From the NCBI GenBank assembly GCA_965153455.1, contig OZ234498.1:3224001-3288000 (forward strand): a stretch of 64,000 bases of DNA, in the 5' to 3' direction. A program made the translations under genes and the position numbers. Source of the stretch: Sphagnum compactum (Eukaryota; Bryophyta; Sphagnopsida; Sphagnales). This document shows, piece after piece, positions 24,540 through 36,120 of the stretch (its first letter is position 1; every line of letters starts with the position of its first letter). The notes below the pieces were generated by a model. It saw only the letters and a list, made by a program, of their open reading frames with translations. It was not told where the DNA came from and did no database searches.

Positions 24540-25447
24540 GCAGAAATAATGATAAACTAAACTCATCAATCCTCCATCTGTTGAGCTCAAAGAATAAAAT
24601 GAGAAGTTCACAATCTGTAATCTTCTATCACTAAACAGACAGTTTCTACACTTTCTACAGTGTACGATACTAGAAACAACAGATGCAGCATAAGAGGGGG
24701 TGGAGGGAGGGAGAGAGAGAGAAGGGTTGATGTTGTAGTTACTGGACAAAGTAAGCAAAAGTTGGTGGCCTTCTTTTTGTATGCAACATAAAATCCTTGG
24801 AAACAGCTCTTGCCTGTTAATAAAATAAAACACAAAGTTCCAGTCCTGGACAAATGACAGGTCCAAGTCAATTCTTAGAAACAGCTGCTGGCTGTTTTGC
24901 ACCTGGGAAAGCCAACCCCCAAAAGTTTCCTACTCTGAACACCCAGAAGAATTTATCTATATAAGAATCGAGAACTCCTCAATTCCTATTCTGAAAAAAA
25001 AGATCAAAAGAGAAAAAAGGAGATTGACATGAAACCTTCATGCCCTGAAAGTTTCATGATCGACCATTGAGACAAAGAGAAGAAGAAAATGAGAGATCGC
25101 TTTGAAGGCTTAAAAACTAATGCCAGTCAAGCCATCTGTGCGAAACACAGGATTAGATGCAAATCTGTGTTACACCACAAACTAATGTCCCTGATTAAGT
25201 TCAACATTCTTTCTCCATTACTGCCAGTTAGCTGAATGATACCTGGCATATTTCACAATGCTAACCTTTGTCATTCTCTCCAATAAACAAAATATTTTCA
25301 GGAGATGATGAGAATCTTTCACTGAGAAGACTGTAATGAGTCTATTTGAAATGGCTTCCAAAAGTAATGCTTAGTTGCCACATTTCAACTGCCCATCTCT
25401 TACAGTGCCAGGTTCTGCAAACCTGCACATACAGGTGGGTGTGACAC
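24540..25447 (-). other. 3' flank and probable 3' UTR of the PP2C gene
   Basis: No coding signal. It contains a GA tract at 24702-24724 and moderately GC-rich, non-repetitive sequence continuous with the gene, consistent with 3' UTR or terminal intron sequence. Confidence 0.4.
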
Positions 25448-26296
25448 TTAATTGCCATGATTGAAACGGACAATCACACAAGTGATGTTATCAGCACTTC
25501 CTCTGCGATAGGCTTCGTCAGTGAGCATTCTAGCAGCATACTCGGGATCTGGAACAGGCCCTACCATTGACACAGCTTCATCATTTGTCACCACATCCCA
25601 TAGTCCATCACTGGCCAGAACTAGAAAATCAACTCCCTCCTTGATTGTATCCTCCTGAATCTCAGGCTCAGCCACTACATACCGCTTCAACAGCCGGTCA
25701 CCAAATGCACGAGATACAGCAAGAACACCTCCTACTCGCCAAGTGCCAACCCACATCACAACCCCTCCAGCATCCTCAATTCGCTGCCGCTCATCAGTTC
25801 GATTGGGTTTGTGATCAGATGACAGAGGAACTGCAGTTCCATCTCTGCATATCACAGCCCTGGAATCGCCTACATTGGCAACCAGCAGACGTTCCCCCAC
25901 CAAGACCGCTGTAGATGCTGTTGACCCTGCATCCCTCTGATTACCATTCTCAGCTCTCAAATAATCTTGGTCCGTCTGCTTGTAGGCCTCAGCTATGGCT
26001 AATTTGGTGTCATCAATAAACTTAGGATGCTTCAACAAGTTATCAAAGAGGTGTTTCTTGACATATTCTGCTGCCCGTGAACCGCCATGTCCATCAAAAA
26101 CTCCAAATAACCCAATCAATTGTTCACCAACTTTTGATATCTTGGCATCATGGAAGTCCTCCATGGAAGCCCTTTTCCCACGCAAGCTTGAAAACCCATA
26201 GCTGAACTTCTCATTCTCACTCTCGCCACCCCCACTGCTAGGAGGACTGTCATGCATGCTGTTATCTTTAGGGGAGGCAAAGTGCAAGAAACTCAT
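25448..26296 (-). CDS. protein phosphatase 2C, WIN2/PP2C59-like, complete
   Basis: 282 residues, one uninterrupted frame with ATG at 26296 and stop at 25448. It is a PPM-family Ser/Thr phosphatase that uses two metal ions. The motifs appear in order: RASMED (42-47), FGVFDGHGG (64-72), DAGSTASTA (122-130), [10 protein letters not shown] (139-148), [18 protein letters not shown] (161-178), [11 protein letters not shown] (190-200), [10 protein letters not shown] (227-236) and [11 protein letters not shown] (268-278). The metal-binding aspartates D68, D230 and D269 are all present. The short N-terminus (SSGGG...KFSYGFSS) and overall length match the Arabidopsis WIN2/PP2C59 group, which is soluble and linked to stress and immune signalling. 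That role is family knowledge; the specific substrate is unknown. From memory, angiosperm relatives have several coding introns, and none is present here. Confidence 0.96.
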   Translation of the reverse strand: MSFLHFASPKDNSMHDSPPSSGGGESENEKFSYGFSSLRGKRASMEDFHDAKISKVGEQLIGLFGVFDGHGGSRAAEYVKKHLFDNLLKHPKFIDDTKLAIAEAYKQTDQDYLRAENGNQRDAGSTASTAVLVGERLLVANVGDSRAVICRDGTAVPLSSDHKPNRTDERQRIEDAGGVVMWVGTWRVGGVLAVSRAFGDRLLKRYVVAEPEIQEDTIKEGVDFLVLASDGLWDVVTNDEAVSMVGPVPDPEYAARMLTDEAYRRGSADNITCVIVRFNHGN

Positions 26297-27790
26297 TGTT
26301 CTGCCGTCGATATATTCTGATGCCTAACATGCACAGTCAAGCTCACAGTTTGTCTCAGTTATTCTCTTGCTCTTGTGCTAGAATGCTGGACCAGCAGTTT
26401 GTCTCTGTCTCTCTGCAGAGCTTGTTGTAGAAGACAATCGAAATAGTACACTTTGTCAGTCCCATGCATTGCACTCACCTATCCCCTCTCTTTGCTGTTC
26501 GTGGTACAAAGAGATACTCTGCTAGTTTTCAAGGCTACCTCCTTGATGTGCTTCTGAGGAAAAAAACAGATTGCTAGCCACATTTCTTCAAAAAGAGAAC
26601 CAAGACTTTTGCACTGGACAAAACCAACATCATGCACTTTGATCATTTACAAGTTGCTGTTGCCTATCCTGCCAAAATTGTACAGAAGCCCTAAATGCAT
26701 CTGCTGAAGCTTCACACATTTTACTGCTTCAGTACATCTCCAAAGGTATCTATCTACATAGTGTACCATTAAGCAGATGAGTTGACAAAAAGACGAGAGA
26801 AAGAAAGATTGTGAGAGCAAAAAACACACCTGCAAAACAATTCTCCAGATTCAACAAGCAAATTCTGTGCCATGCACTTCTGGCAGCAGCACCATTTGCC
26901 CTGACTCACCCATGGATCTGTGCTTTTCCTGCAGTAGAAACGTTGGTAGAGACGGTCCCATCACCAGCGCTTTGAAACCTCGCCTGAAAGAGTTTCCATG
27001 CATTCAGCGTGCTAGCAATCACATAGGAACATCGACTAGTATGCACTTTTACAAACTTCTACATCGCAAGACACCTTGTGCAAACTGTGATGCCGATCTA
27101 CAGACTTCTGTAAGATAAGAAAGACATGCTTGTAAACACTCTCTACCAGAGAAGCCTTTCTTCTCACCCTGAAGCTTGGTCACTATAAGACGAGTTCAAA
27201 ACTGAAGCCATGAAAGGCGCAGTGCAACTCGCTGTCTCCCTGTCTCTCTCTCAACTCCTACATCCTCAACAAGCTAGTCGAATGAGAAGAAGTCTTAGTA
27301 AAGAGCACAAACATACCTGGTTGCTACAAGAAAAGCCGAGCCGATAATAGTTGCCAAAACCTGTGATGAAGAGGAAAAAGAGCAAAACACTTCTTCAGAA
27401 ATGGATCTCGGCTATGGAGGAATCAGGAGTCCAAGGGGCTTAGCCTTTCGTTTCCTGTGAGCTTCTGAAAACGAAACAAGCCTTGCTGGATGTGTAGTTT
27501 GCAGCAGCAAAGCAGGAGCAGCAGCAACAGCTTCTTCTTCTTCTTCAGCACAAAAGAAAGGGTTAAGTAAAACAAGGCTCTCTTCACTGTTTTCGAGCAG
27601 GAAAAAAAAGGTAATGAAGGCGAATACTCTTACTCTTCTGCATGCTCCTGTCTGTAGCGATTGCTAGACATCCTGCGCGCCTCGATCTCGCTCGCGATCG
27701 CTCAGAAAAACCAAAGAGAAGTCTCTCGCAATAGAGCCGATCGCTCGTGTTTCTCTCTCTCTCTCTCTCTCTCTCTCGGTCGACATTTAG
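26297..27790 (-). promoter_or_regulatory. PP2C 5' leader with probable UTR introns
   Basis: Good splice signals in the minus direction suggest a spliced leader: donor ACCAG/GTATGT at 27317/27316, acceptor TTTCAG/GCGAGG at 26983, donor GCAG/GTGTGT at 26830/26829 (or CCATGG/GTGAGT near 26917), and acceptor GTTAG/GCATC at 26323. Several upstream ATGs lie in the middle exon. A (GA)n tract (minus strand; CT on plus) at about 27751-27778 probably sits close to the transcription start. The exon assignment is inference from consensus sites only. Confidence 0.4.
27751..27778. repeat. (CT)n/(GA)n microsatellite near PP2C transcription start
   Basis: About 14 uninterrupted CT dinucleotides. GA/CT tracts are frequent in plant leaders and core promoters. 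Confidence 0.9.
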
Positions 27791-27805
27791 GATTTCTCCT
27801 CCTGT

Positions 27806-27990
27806 TGCCCCGTTCACACAGCACTTGTTTCCATTGGCTATTGGCTTGTTCCCCGTGCAAACGGCACTTGTTACCATTGGCCATTGGCGTGTTCCCCGCT
27901 CACACCGCACTTGTTTCCACCTGGCCATTGACTTGTTCCCCGTTCACACTGCAGTTGCTTCCAGTTGGCCATCAATTTGTTAACCCCCGT
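27806..27990 (-). repeat. ~43-bp tandem array carrying CCAAT boxes upstream of PP2C
   Basis: Units start with CCCCGTTCACAC at 27808, 27851, 27894, 27938 and 27985 (partial), so the period is 43-44 and then 47. Copies 1 and 2 each contain two ATTGG motifs, so on the strand of the PP2C gene they read GCCAATAGCCAATGG and GCCAATGGCCAATGG. Copies 3 and 4 have decayed boxes. Because it sits directly upstream of the GA tract and leader, it may act as a multiplied NF-Y binding site. Confidence 0.75.
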
Positions 27991-28195
27991 TCATACACTG
28001 AAATTGGGTCCACATCAGCAATTTTGGTTCAAGGGCTTTGCCACTTGGCCTACCCATTAGTCTTACTTGAGAGTCAATTTCTTTTTGGATGCCAACTTTT
28101 GTCAAATGCTTAGGAACTTTTTAAAAAGTTTGAAAATTGGATGAAAATCGATTAGTTTGGAAGGTTGAACAACCTCTAACTTTCCAAAAATTTCT

Positions 28196-28420
28196 CAAGT
28201 TCATCCATTCTCCCGCATTTTTCATCGCCCAATTTCACATCAAGTTCATCCATTGTCCCCCATTTCTCATCACCCTATTTCACATCAAGTTCATCCATTG
28301 TCCCCCATCCTCATTGCCCAATTTCACCTCAAGTTCAGCCATTGTCCCCCATCTTGATTGCCCAATTTCACCTCAAGTTCATCCATTGTGACCATTCCTC
28401 ATTGCCCAATTTCACCGTCA
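28196..28420. repeat. 44-45-bp tandem array
   Basis: Units begin CAAGTTCATCCATTGTCCCC at 28196, 28241, 28286, 28330 and 28374. Diverged copies continue to about 28590 (CAAGTTCATCCATTAG, TTAAGTTCATCCATTATCCC). The unit length is almost the same as in the array immediately to the left, but the sequence is different. Plus-strand open frames across it are by-products of the periodicity. Confidence 0.85.
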
Positions 28421-28914
28421 TCCAACTTCAACCTTCCAAAAGTTTCATCATTTGTTCAACTTCTTCAAGTTCATCCATTAGACCACTTATGTGGGTTTCA
28501 TATTCACCGACTTCCTTGAGGAAGCTAAATCAAATGTAATCCTTAAGTTCATCCATTATCCCATTTTCTTCCGTTCATCACCAAAATTCCAACTTTTTAA
28601 CAAATTGGGCCAACTTTGGTCGTCCTTATTTATGTTCAACCATTTTCTAACTCACATACAATTGGATTTCTTGTTCAACACACAACTTGATACAACTGGG
28701 GCCAGGGTTGAAACAATGATTTCTATAATAACCCAAATTTGTGTTGTTGGAATATTGCATTGTAAAGCCAATCTTTGTTGACTTTAACAAACATGAATAA
28801 CAGCTTTATATTCAAGGGCTTGCTGGAAGATTGCCACTTTGGATGCAAACCTTGTATTCACCGATGTGTTTAGCTTCCATGGTTATAAACCTGCAAGCAA
28901 ACAAGGTTGTTTCA

Positions 28915-30115
28915 ATCTACCTTTCTTTTTTCTTATTTTTTTGGCCATGTTATACAAGTTTGAATTGAAGATCGTACAAATTTGATGCTCACAAGTTGCA
29001 AACTTAAACTTACCTTCTCATTAGAAGTGACATATTGGCAAGTTTTACAAAGGGCATGTCCAAAACAAACACCTTCACATGGTACCAATATCCCCAATAT
29101 TTCATAGCTAACACTTTCTTTAAGAACATTTGTCATTTTAGATAGATTCATGCTCTCATCTTTCACATAATTTTGTTAATCAAGTTGTACTCTTCAAACA
29201 AAACTTGCAATTGATTAACAAGATTAATTCCAATAGTGTTTTTTGCCTCAAATGAACCAGTTGTAACATATTTTGGTTCCCAATTTAATGTTAAGAAATT
29301 AATCACAAGGGCAAAAGTATCGAGTGCACCTTTGCTCATTCAAAGGTCAAATGTTGTTGTGATAGAAATTGCAACATTGATATAAAGCAAAACTAATTCT
29401 TCAAGTGTGTGTTTCACCATACAACGAAATACCTGTTTAATTAAGGTTCTACATGATGGAAACACCAATTGTGGGTCCTTTCATAAACCAAATTGCTTCA
29501 ACCATATGTTTTCCACTATGTTTAAAGGGAGTAATCCTTTTACAACAACCAGCACAAGCTCATCAATGAATTTCTTTTTGTTCTTCATTTGATTTGTTAT
29601 ATGTTATAATATTATTGAAAAATGCAAAAATAGATCCTGGAATTATAACTTTTCGAACCTCGGAGCTTTGTTTATCAAAGGCATTTGTTTCAATAGAACA
29701 TGGTCGTTATATAATTTCATTCACATACATTTTTTAAATCTTAGAATCTTTAGTTTCACAATGTTTTTTCATTGTTGAACTTCCATTTTCAGTTTTATAA
29801 AAGATTACTCTTTTCCTACCTTGATTTTTTGATCCCAAAACATGAGGATCCAAAGGAACTAAATGACACAAAATACAACGAAAAACATGTTCTATTTTAA
29901 GGGACATAGGTTCATCATTATTTGGTTTGAAAAATGCCCAAGGAGTAAATTTTCGATCCCATGGAGCCCAAAACTTTGCTTGTTGGAATAATGTAGCTAG
30001 TTATTGACTTTATTTTAAAATGACGATATTAGATCTATTAGTGGAAGAATTAACAACAATAGTGTGGCCGTCACCATTTGGAACTATAACAAAAAAATTG
30101 GGGTTTTCATTTGCC
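28915..30115 (-). pseudogene. BED-finger hAT transposase pseudogene
   Basis: The minus strand starts at MANENPNFFVIVPNGDGH (about 30108) and continues through AKFWAPWDRKFTPWAFFKP. A BED-type zinc finger follows (FRCILCHLVPLDP...STMKKHCE, about 29890-29745). After frameshifts come NEEQKKFIDELVLVVVKG, then MSKGALDTFALVINFLTLNW, EPKYVTTGSFEAKNT, a stop, and KDESMNLSKMTNVLK with CEGVCFGHALCKTCQY. These are the DNA-binding and N-terminal RNase H-like parts of an hAT-superfamily transposase. Multiple stops and frameshifts show it is dead. The C-terminal hAT dimerisation region is not visible, and no terminal inverted repeats were identified. It is related to the fragment at 22066-22640. Confidence 0.75.
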
Positions 30116-30280
30116 ATGGGAAGTTGCAAGGATAAGAAACACACAATTTTAGACTCTTTCTTTAATTCTATTTCTAAACCTTCACACACCCACAAATCTA
30201 GTCAAGGAACAAAGTCAAAAAAATATAAAATAGGTAGAAAAAGTAAACATCTTGACTTCAACCTTGTGCCATTAATATGA

Positions 30281-33200
30281 CTATTGTAAAGTAACATCAA
30301 ATTAGGTGAAATTATGTGTCAAGTAATATCAATTTGCTCTATTAATTTTATAAGAACCTAATCCTTAAAAAATTAAAAAAATTAAAGATTAAAAAATAAA
30401 TTTGAAGTTGATTGAAAATATGTGCTCAAACCTATTTCTTCATTAGAAAAATTAATGAAATTGATATGTAATAAGTTAGGAAATGAAAATCAACATGTGT
30501 TTTAGGGCGTCATAAAAAAAAACCTATTTATTTTTTGTAAAAACCTACTTGACACCTACTTAAAACCAAAAGTCCACAAGTAGACATCAAAAGTTGCTTA
30601 TATTTTTAAAAACCTACTTAAAACCTATTTTTACAATTTGAAATATGAAAATCAATGCACATTAGTGTAAACATATGTTATTCTTAATCATTGAAATGAA
30701 AACATTCAATGTTCCACAATTCTATAATGGGTTTTGTTGTTATTTTAAGTCTACTTGTTCTAGTTTCAACAAGGTAATCAAGTTGTTCATTTTATCTTAC
30801 TTACACCCAACAACAAAATTGAAAATTATTTGAAAATTCCCTAGTTACTTGGAAATTCACAAAACTAGCCATGGAACAACAAAACTGGAAATGATTTGGA
30901 AATTCACAAAACTAGCCAAGGAAAAGGGAGCTTTACTTAATATGTTGCTAATGTCGTCTTTGTTTAATGTTGTCCCTTGCATGGTAGATGTTAGTTAGTT
31001 AGTTGTTTTTTCACCCTAGGTTGTTGGCTACTATTGTAATTGTTGTTGGCTACAATTGATGTTTTAGGCAATTGCAACATTTGGAACTTGCATCCAAAAA
31101 GACAAACACAAACACATAAAACTTCCCCATGTATAGAAAAATAGATAAATAAGCGAGGTCAAAATTCCCCTCCAAACTCCATTGTATTCCAAAGTCTTTT
31201 ACTATGAATACAACATAGAGGCAGCTGCACACACACAAAATTCCCCTATAAAATCCCCCATCTTCTAAAGTCTTTTACTACAACATAAAAAAGGTAGATA
31301 TACACACAAAGTTTCGCAAAGCTTGAACATACCTATACATAAAACCTTTAAAACCAAAAAGAGAAGGAATCAAATACACATAAAACTTACTTATAAGCAA
31401 ATCCCAACCACCTTCAAATGTTAGGGTTTAGGTTAGATTGTGGTGGTGGTTTTAGGGTTTATGTGAATAATGGTGGTGATTTTAAGCTTTAAGTGAAATA
31501 GTGGTGGGTGGTTTTAAGGATTAAGTGAAACTTACCCTAATAAGATTTACTCAAATTTGAAAACATATCTAGGCTTGGGTACATATATTTAAAAAGTTAT
31601 GTCCAAGGTTATGAAATGAATATATTTTTTCAAATTTATATACCTTTGGGTATCCATTTGATTAAGGTATATTGATTTTGAAAAAAAATGGTAGGGTAAA
31701 AAATATACCACACCCATATTAGTGGGTATATTGGATAAATGATATACTTGCACAACATTAGTTGGTACCAATGGTATTATTTCCAAATATTACAAATATC
31801 CCATGCTTACACTAGATTAAGGTCTTTGAGCTCAAATGTAAATTTTTTGGGTTTGATAATAAGAGGTTTCAATTAAAAAGATGAAGGTACCAACATGGGT
31901 GTTGGTTCGCTGTAGTAAAGGTAACGATGTGAATGTTGGTGCACCCTACCTAATAAAAGAAATTTTTACCTATGTATAAACCTATGTTGGTTGGTTATTG
32001 AAAAAACACCCACAATTATTAATAAGATTATTAATAACTTAGCTATCGATTTTTTAAAAATTGGGTAAAGAACCTAATTGCCTTGTACCATCTAAAAAAT
32101 CAACAAAACCCATATGAATCAAGTATTGAATTTTCAAATTTTTATAACCTATTTGGATGATTGGAACTTCCTTCATGCATGTTATCAACCCTTAAACCAT
32201 AAACCTACTTATGATCCAAAAAAGAGAAAATTAAAAATTAAAAAACCCCTAAAACCTACCCTACTTATGTAATGTAATTGACACCTAGTTTTAAAAGGTC
32301 GTTATTTGATAATCAACCCCTATGCATAAAAAATTATCATTATCATGAAAATAATTGAATAAATTGGTAAACATGGGTGGTATTTTGATAGTGAAATTAA
32401 TAATGAATGGGTTTTTCAATTCCACATGTGGTTCAAAAATTTTAAAATAAGAAATAGCCTACCCAACCAATTATGAGAAAAGCAACAAATGGTCAACACT
32501 AGTATAAACTAGTGTTGAGTAGGTCTTTGATTTTAAAATTTTAAATATTAGTTCCAAATATTTTAAAAATAAAATAAAATTGAAGGACTATCCAAGACTA
32601 GTTCTTTGAAAAGAAAACATTTTAAAAGAATCAGTCAAGTTTGAATATTTCATTTTGTGAAAATTTTAAGAGCCAATCAAATATAAAGGTTTGATAGTTT
32701 AGGGAAGTGATTTTTTATGCTAGTTTTTTAAGAGAAAATTGAATGGGTAAATAGAGACTTACAAGAACCTAGAACCTCATTGCAATCACTCTTGATGATT
32801 TCTTTTAATGAATTCACAACTCATATTGAAAAGATATTTTTAAATGTCTTTTTTTTCAATGAATTCATAACTCACTCCAAATCAAAGGCCAATAACAATG
32901 GAAGCCAAGCACCAACACAAATGGGTGAAAATATGATTGGGTGGTACCACCAAACATATCATACCTTCATTTTCTTCGGAGCTTTCAAACTTGAAAAAAT
33001 ATAGGAAACACTTAAAAACATTTTTTTAGTAGGTTTTTTTTTAATACATCAATTAGGTTTATAGACTTTGAAACTTTAATGATATAAAATAATATTTTGA
33101 ATTTCAATGTTCCTATTCATTACATTCAAAAAAGTTTCAAGAATGTAATGATGGTTACTTTCCTGAGTTTTTTTCTTTTATTATGAACACTTTTCAAAAA

Positions 33201-36120
33201 AGGTTTGGGGGTTTTTTTTTAGATGTAATTTTCTAAGGTAGTTTAGATGGTATTATAGATACCATATTTCAATAAAAGGTAAAAGGCAAGATGTTGAGGT
33301 AGAGAATTGTTTTTCACAACATTTTGAAGGCACATTCAAAAGGAAATCAAAGAAAAAAGGTGCAACCATATGTTTATCAATTGTTGACTCTTGCTTTCTC
33401 CATCATGTTCAAACTAGAACACATGTTTGAAAAACCTTAAGCCCTAGTAAGAAAACCAATGATTAAAAAAATGCAACAACATGGGTTTCAAGAAAAATAA
33501 CTTTATTTAATTTTTGGGGCCGAGGTAGAGGCATGGTTAGGTACAAATACATATTTTCTTTTCAAGTCAAAGCAAAGGCAAATGTCACAAATCCAAGGTG
33601 TTGTTTTAGGCAAAACAAGGAGCAAGACTTTTGCAAATGGACCTATGGGTGAAAAATAGTCCTACTAAAATTATTGTAGCAATAACTAATTAGGGAATTA
33701 TTAGATAAGATTGACATTGTTCACCTAAACCCCTTTGATCTAGGAGGGATATTAGATCAACCTTTGTTGTATTAATTAAAAAATAAATGTAAGAAAGGGA
33801 GAATAGGAAATAAAGTGGGATTTGACCTTTAGGTAGATACCACCTAATTTAGTAGTGGTTGGGTAACTAAGGGGAAAGGAAAGACTTGGAGAAAAATCAT
33901 TTTGAAAATGTGTGAAAGTGTAAAAAATAGTTACTAAAGTTGTACTGGCAAAATCCTATTGTGGTGTGTGTAGTTTGGTAGTTTTAACCAATGGAGATGT
34001 ATGTGCTTGGTGGAATTTTAGTTATGGACTTGTTTGTTGTGAAAATAGAGTTTTCACTATTGTAGTACTTTTAGTTTATTTTTTTTCATTTGTTGTTTTT
34101 TTGCTATTATGATACTATAGCCATTATGAATGGACCCATTAGTGATATTTCACGTTTGTTAATGTTTGGACATGGTTCCAATAATACTTTGGATAGATTT
34201 CCAAACACCACCCAACATTGGTATAAACCATCTACTTACTTAATAATCACCTTTTTTTAAAACCTATCTACCTATTTATTTTAAAATGAGTTACCAAGGT
34301 GAAACCATATACTAATCAATATTTTGCTCAACAAAAGTTCAAAATATAATGTTCTTCTCACAATCGAATCATAATAGGTATTAATGGATGGTGCATCTTT
34401 GAGTGGAGAGTGTGTTGGTAGGTGTTGATTCACTTTAGCCCCAAAACACCCACTTTCTTTTCAAACCTTGCACCTTCATATCTTTAATTGTTCCTAAATT
34501 TATGTACAAGTGGTTATTAAGGGGAAACATTTTGATGTTCACGAATATTTGCTTCCTTCCATCCATCACTTTGCATTCTATTGCCAAGCTCCACTTCCTT
34601 GTTTACCCTTCCAATCTACTAATGCTTGCCTCATTGAATCAACTTTGTCTTTATGACATGTAACATCTTTAAACTGGGTCCATACTCATAATAAAGATCT
34701 TTAAGCTCTACCTCAAGCACGCCCTTATTTTGAAAATGCCCCAACCTTTGGTGTTATCACTAACACTAACAAGTTTACCATCTTGTACAAAATTTGAAGA
34801 AATTTGCTAGTGTGTTTGAAGAGCACATTATTCATCTTAATAATGCCTTTTCAAACATGGGAGACACCTTGTGCACTTTAATAATCCTTCATAAAATTTA
34901 GGAAGCACCTTAAACACCTTAACAATGCATCCTTCAAAATAAAAGGCATCATATGTTTACAAGGGCTTCTTATAAAAGTAAGGCACCTTGGATTCTTATC
35001 GTTTTGAGATTTACATATGTTTAGGCTTATGATAATGTTCACTTCATGTTTTATGATGGGGAAAAATACGGTATTATTCTTTACATGGTACTTGAGGAAA
35101 TCATTCTTTGTATAATTTTAAAAACATTTAAAACAAAAAGATATTTAAATTTTTTTAATGAAATAATGACACATTTAAAGTATATTTTCATAACGAATTA
35201 TAAACGCCCTATATATATTTAAATAAAATATATATTATATATATTTGAAAATAAGTTGTATTCCTTTTTTTGTTTTGTTGGCACACCATTTGAAATAAAA
35301 TGGCAATGACCTCCTTAAGATGTGATGAATGACTAAGTAATGACATTACATCCCCTTGTTATAACACGATATAAAACTATATTGGTTAGTCAAAAAAATT
35401 TAACGACATGATCATTCATCCTTGATGTTTTAACCTATTAATGGGTTATTGTAGGTGAATATTTTCAAATAGTGTTGCCACATGTGGGTGATATTGTTAA
35501 CATCCCAAAAGTTTGCAATTCCCTTTTCATAGACAAATGAAATGAACATCCATTCATATATACAAAAAGGGAATTCATAAGAGGTGTATTTCTATAGATC
35601 TTGACCAAAATAACAAATCCCATAGTTCAAGTTACACTTGGTGAAACTCCAAATGTCTTCCTTTATTGTGCAAAGATACAAGTTTATCAATAGGGGCAAA
35701 CAAGAAAATATTAGGGTTTGACGCACTATGGAACTATTCAATGGTGTTTTCATGTTTGTGTGAAATTTGTACCCGAAAAAAATCTCATTCACTTGGCTAG
35801 TTTGGAACCTTTAACCCTTCAACAACTTGCACCCTACAACTACCCACCCCAACTCATTGTGTACGAGGTTCATGGTTTGTAGTTTGTAGCTACCAACCCT
35901 ATGATCATCATCTTGAGTCTTCTCATGTAACCTTCCTCTATTTGTGCGAAATTTCAGCAGTTTTGCCTTTCAAAAAGGGCATTTTCTTTTTTTGGTATCT
36001 TGGGTCAAAGTTCGCACAAACACTCTATTGCCAGAAATAGAAATCAACTAATGACATGAAGAATGTGGCACCGTGCTTGAGAAAGACACAGATGGGAGAA
36101 GGAAAATGTATAAAAAATTG
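30281..36120. other. AT-rich spacer with minor repeats, no gene recognised
   Basis: About 5.8 kb without a supported coding region. Local structures: a 25-base phrase (GGAAATTCACAAAACTAGCC...) duplicated 46 bases apart near 30850-30920; a pair of ~75-bp diverged direct repeats around AAAGTCTTTTACTA (31190 and 31267); and a threefold GTGGTGG-TTTTAGGGTTTAAGTGAA-type repeat at 31438-31530. The rest is low-complexity A/T-rich DNA. The last few hundred bases are the 3' flank of the LEC14B-like gene. Confidence 0.5.

Noticed and set aside
25645-25914. An 89-codon plus-strand frame opposite the PP2C gene
   Set aside because: Antisense shadow of conserved PP2C motifs.
27661-28113. Plus-strand frames of 150 and 78 codons across the CCAAT array
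   Set aside because: Periodic peptides caused by the ~43-bp repeat; the array sits in the promoter of the opposite-strand gene.
31050-31238. A 62-codon minus-strand hydrophobic frame
   Set aside because: Short, from AT-rich DNA containing diverged direct repeats, and without any supporting signal.
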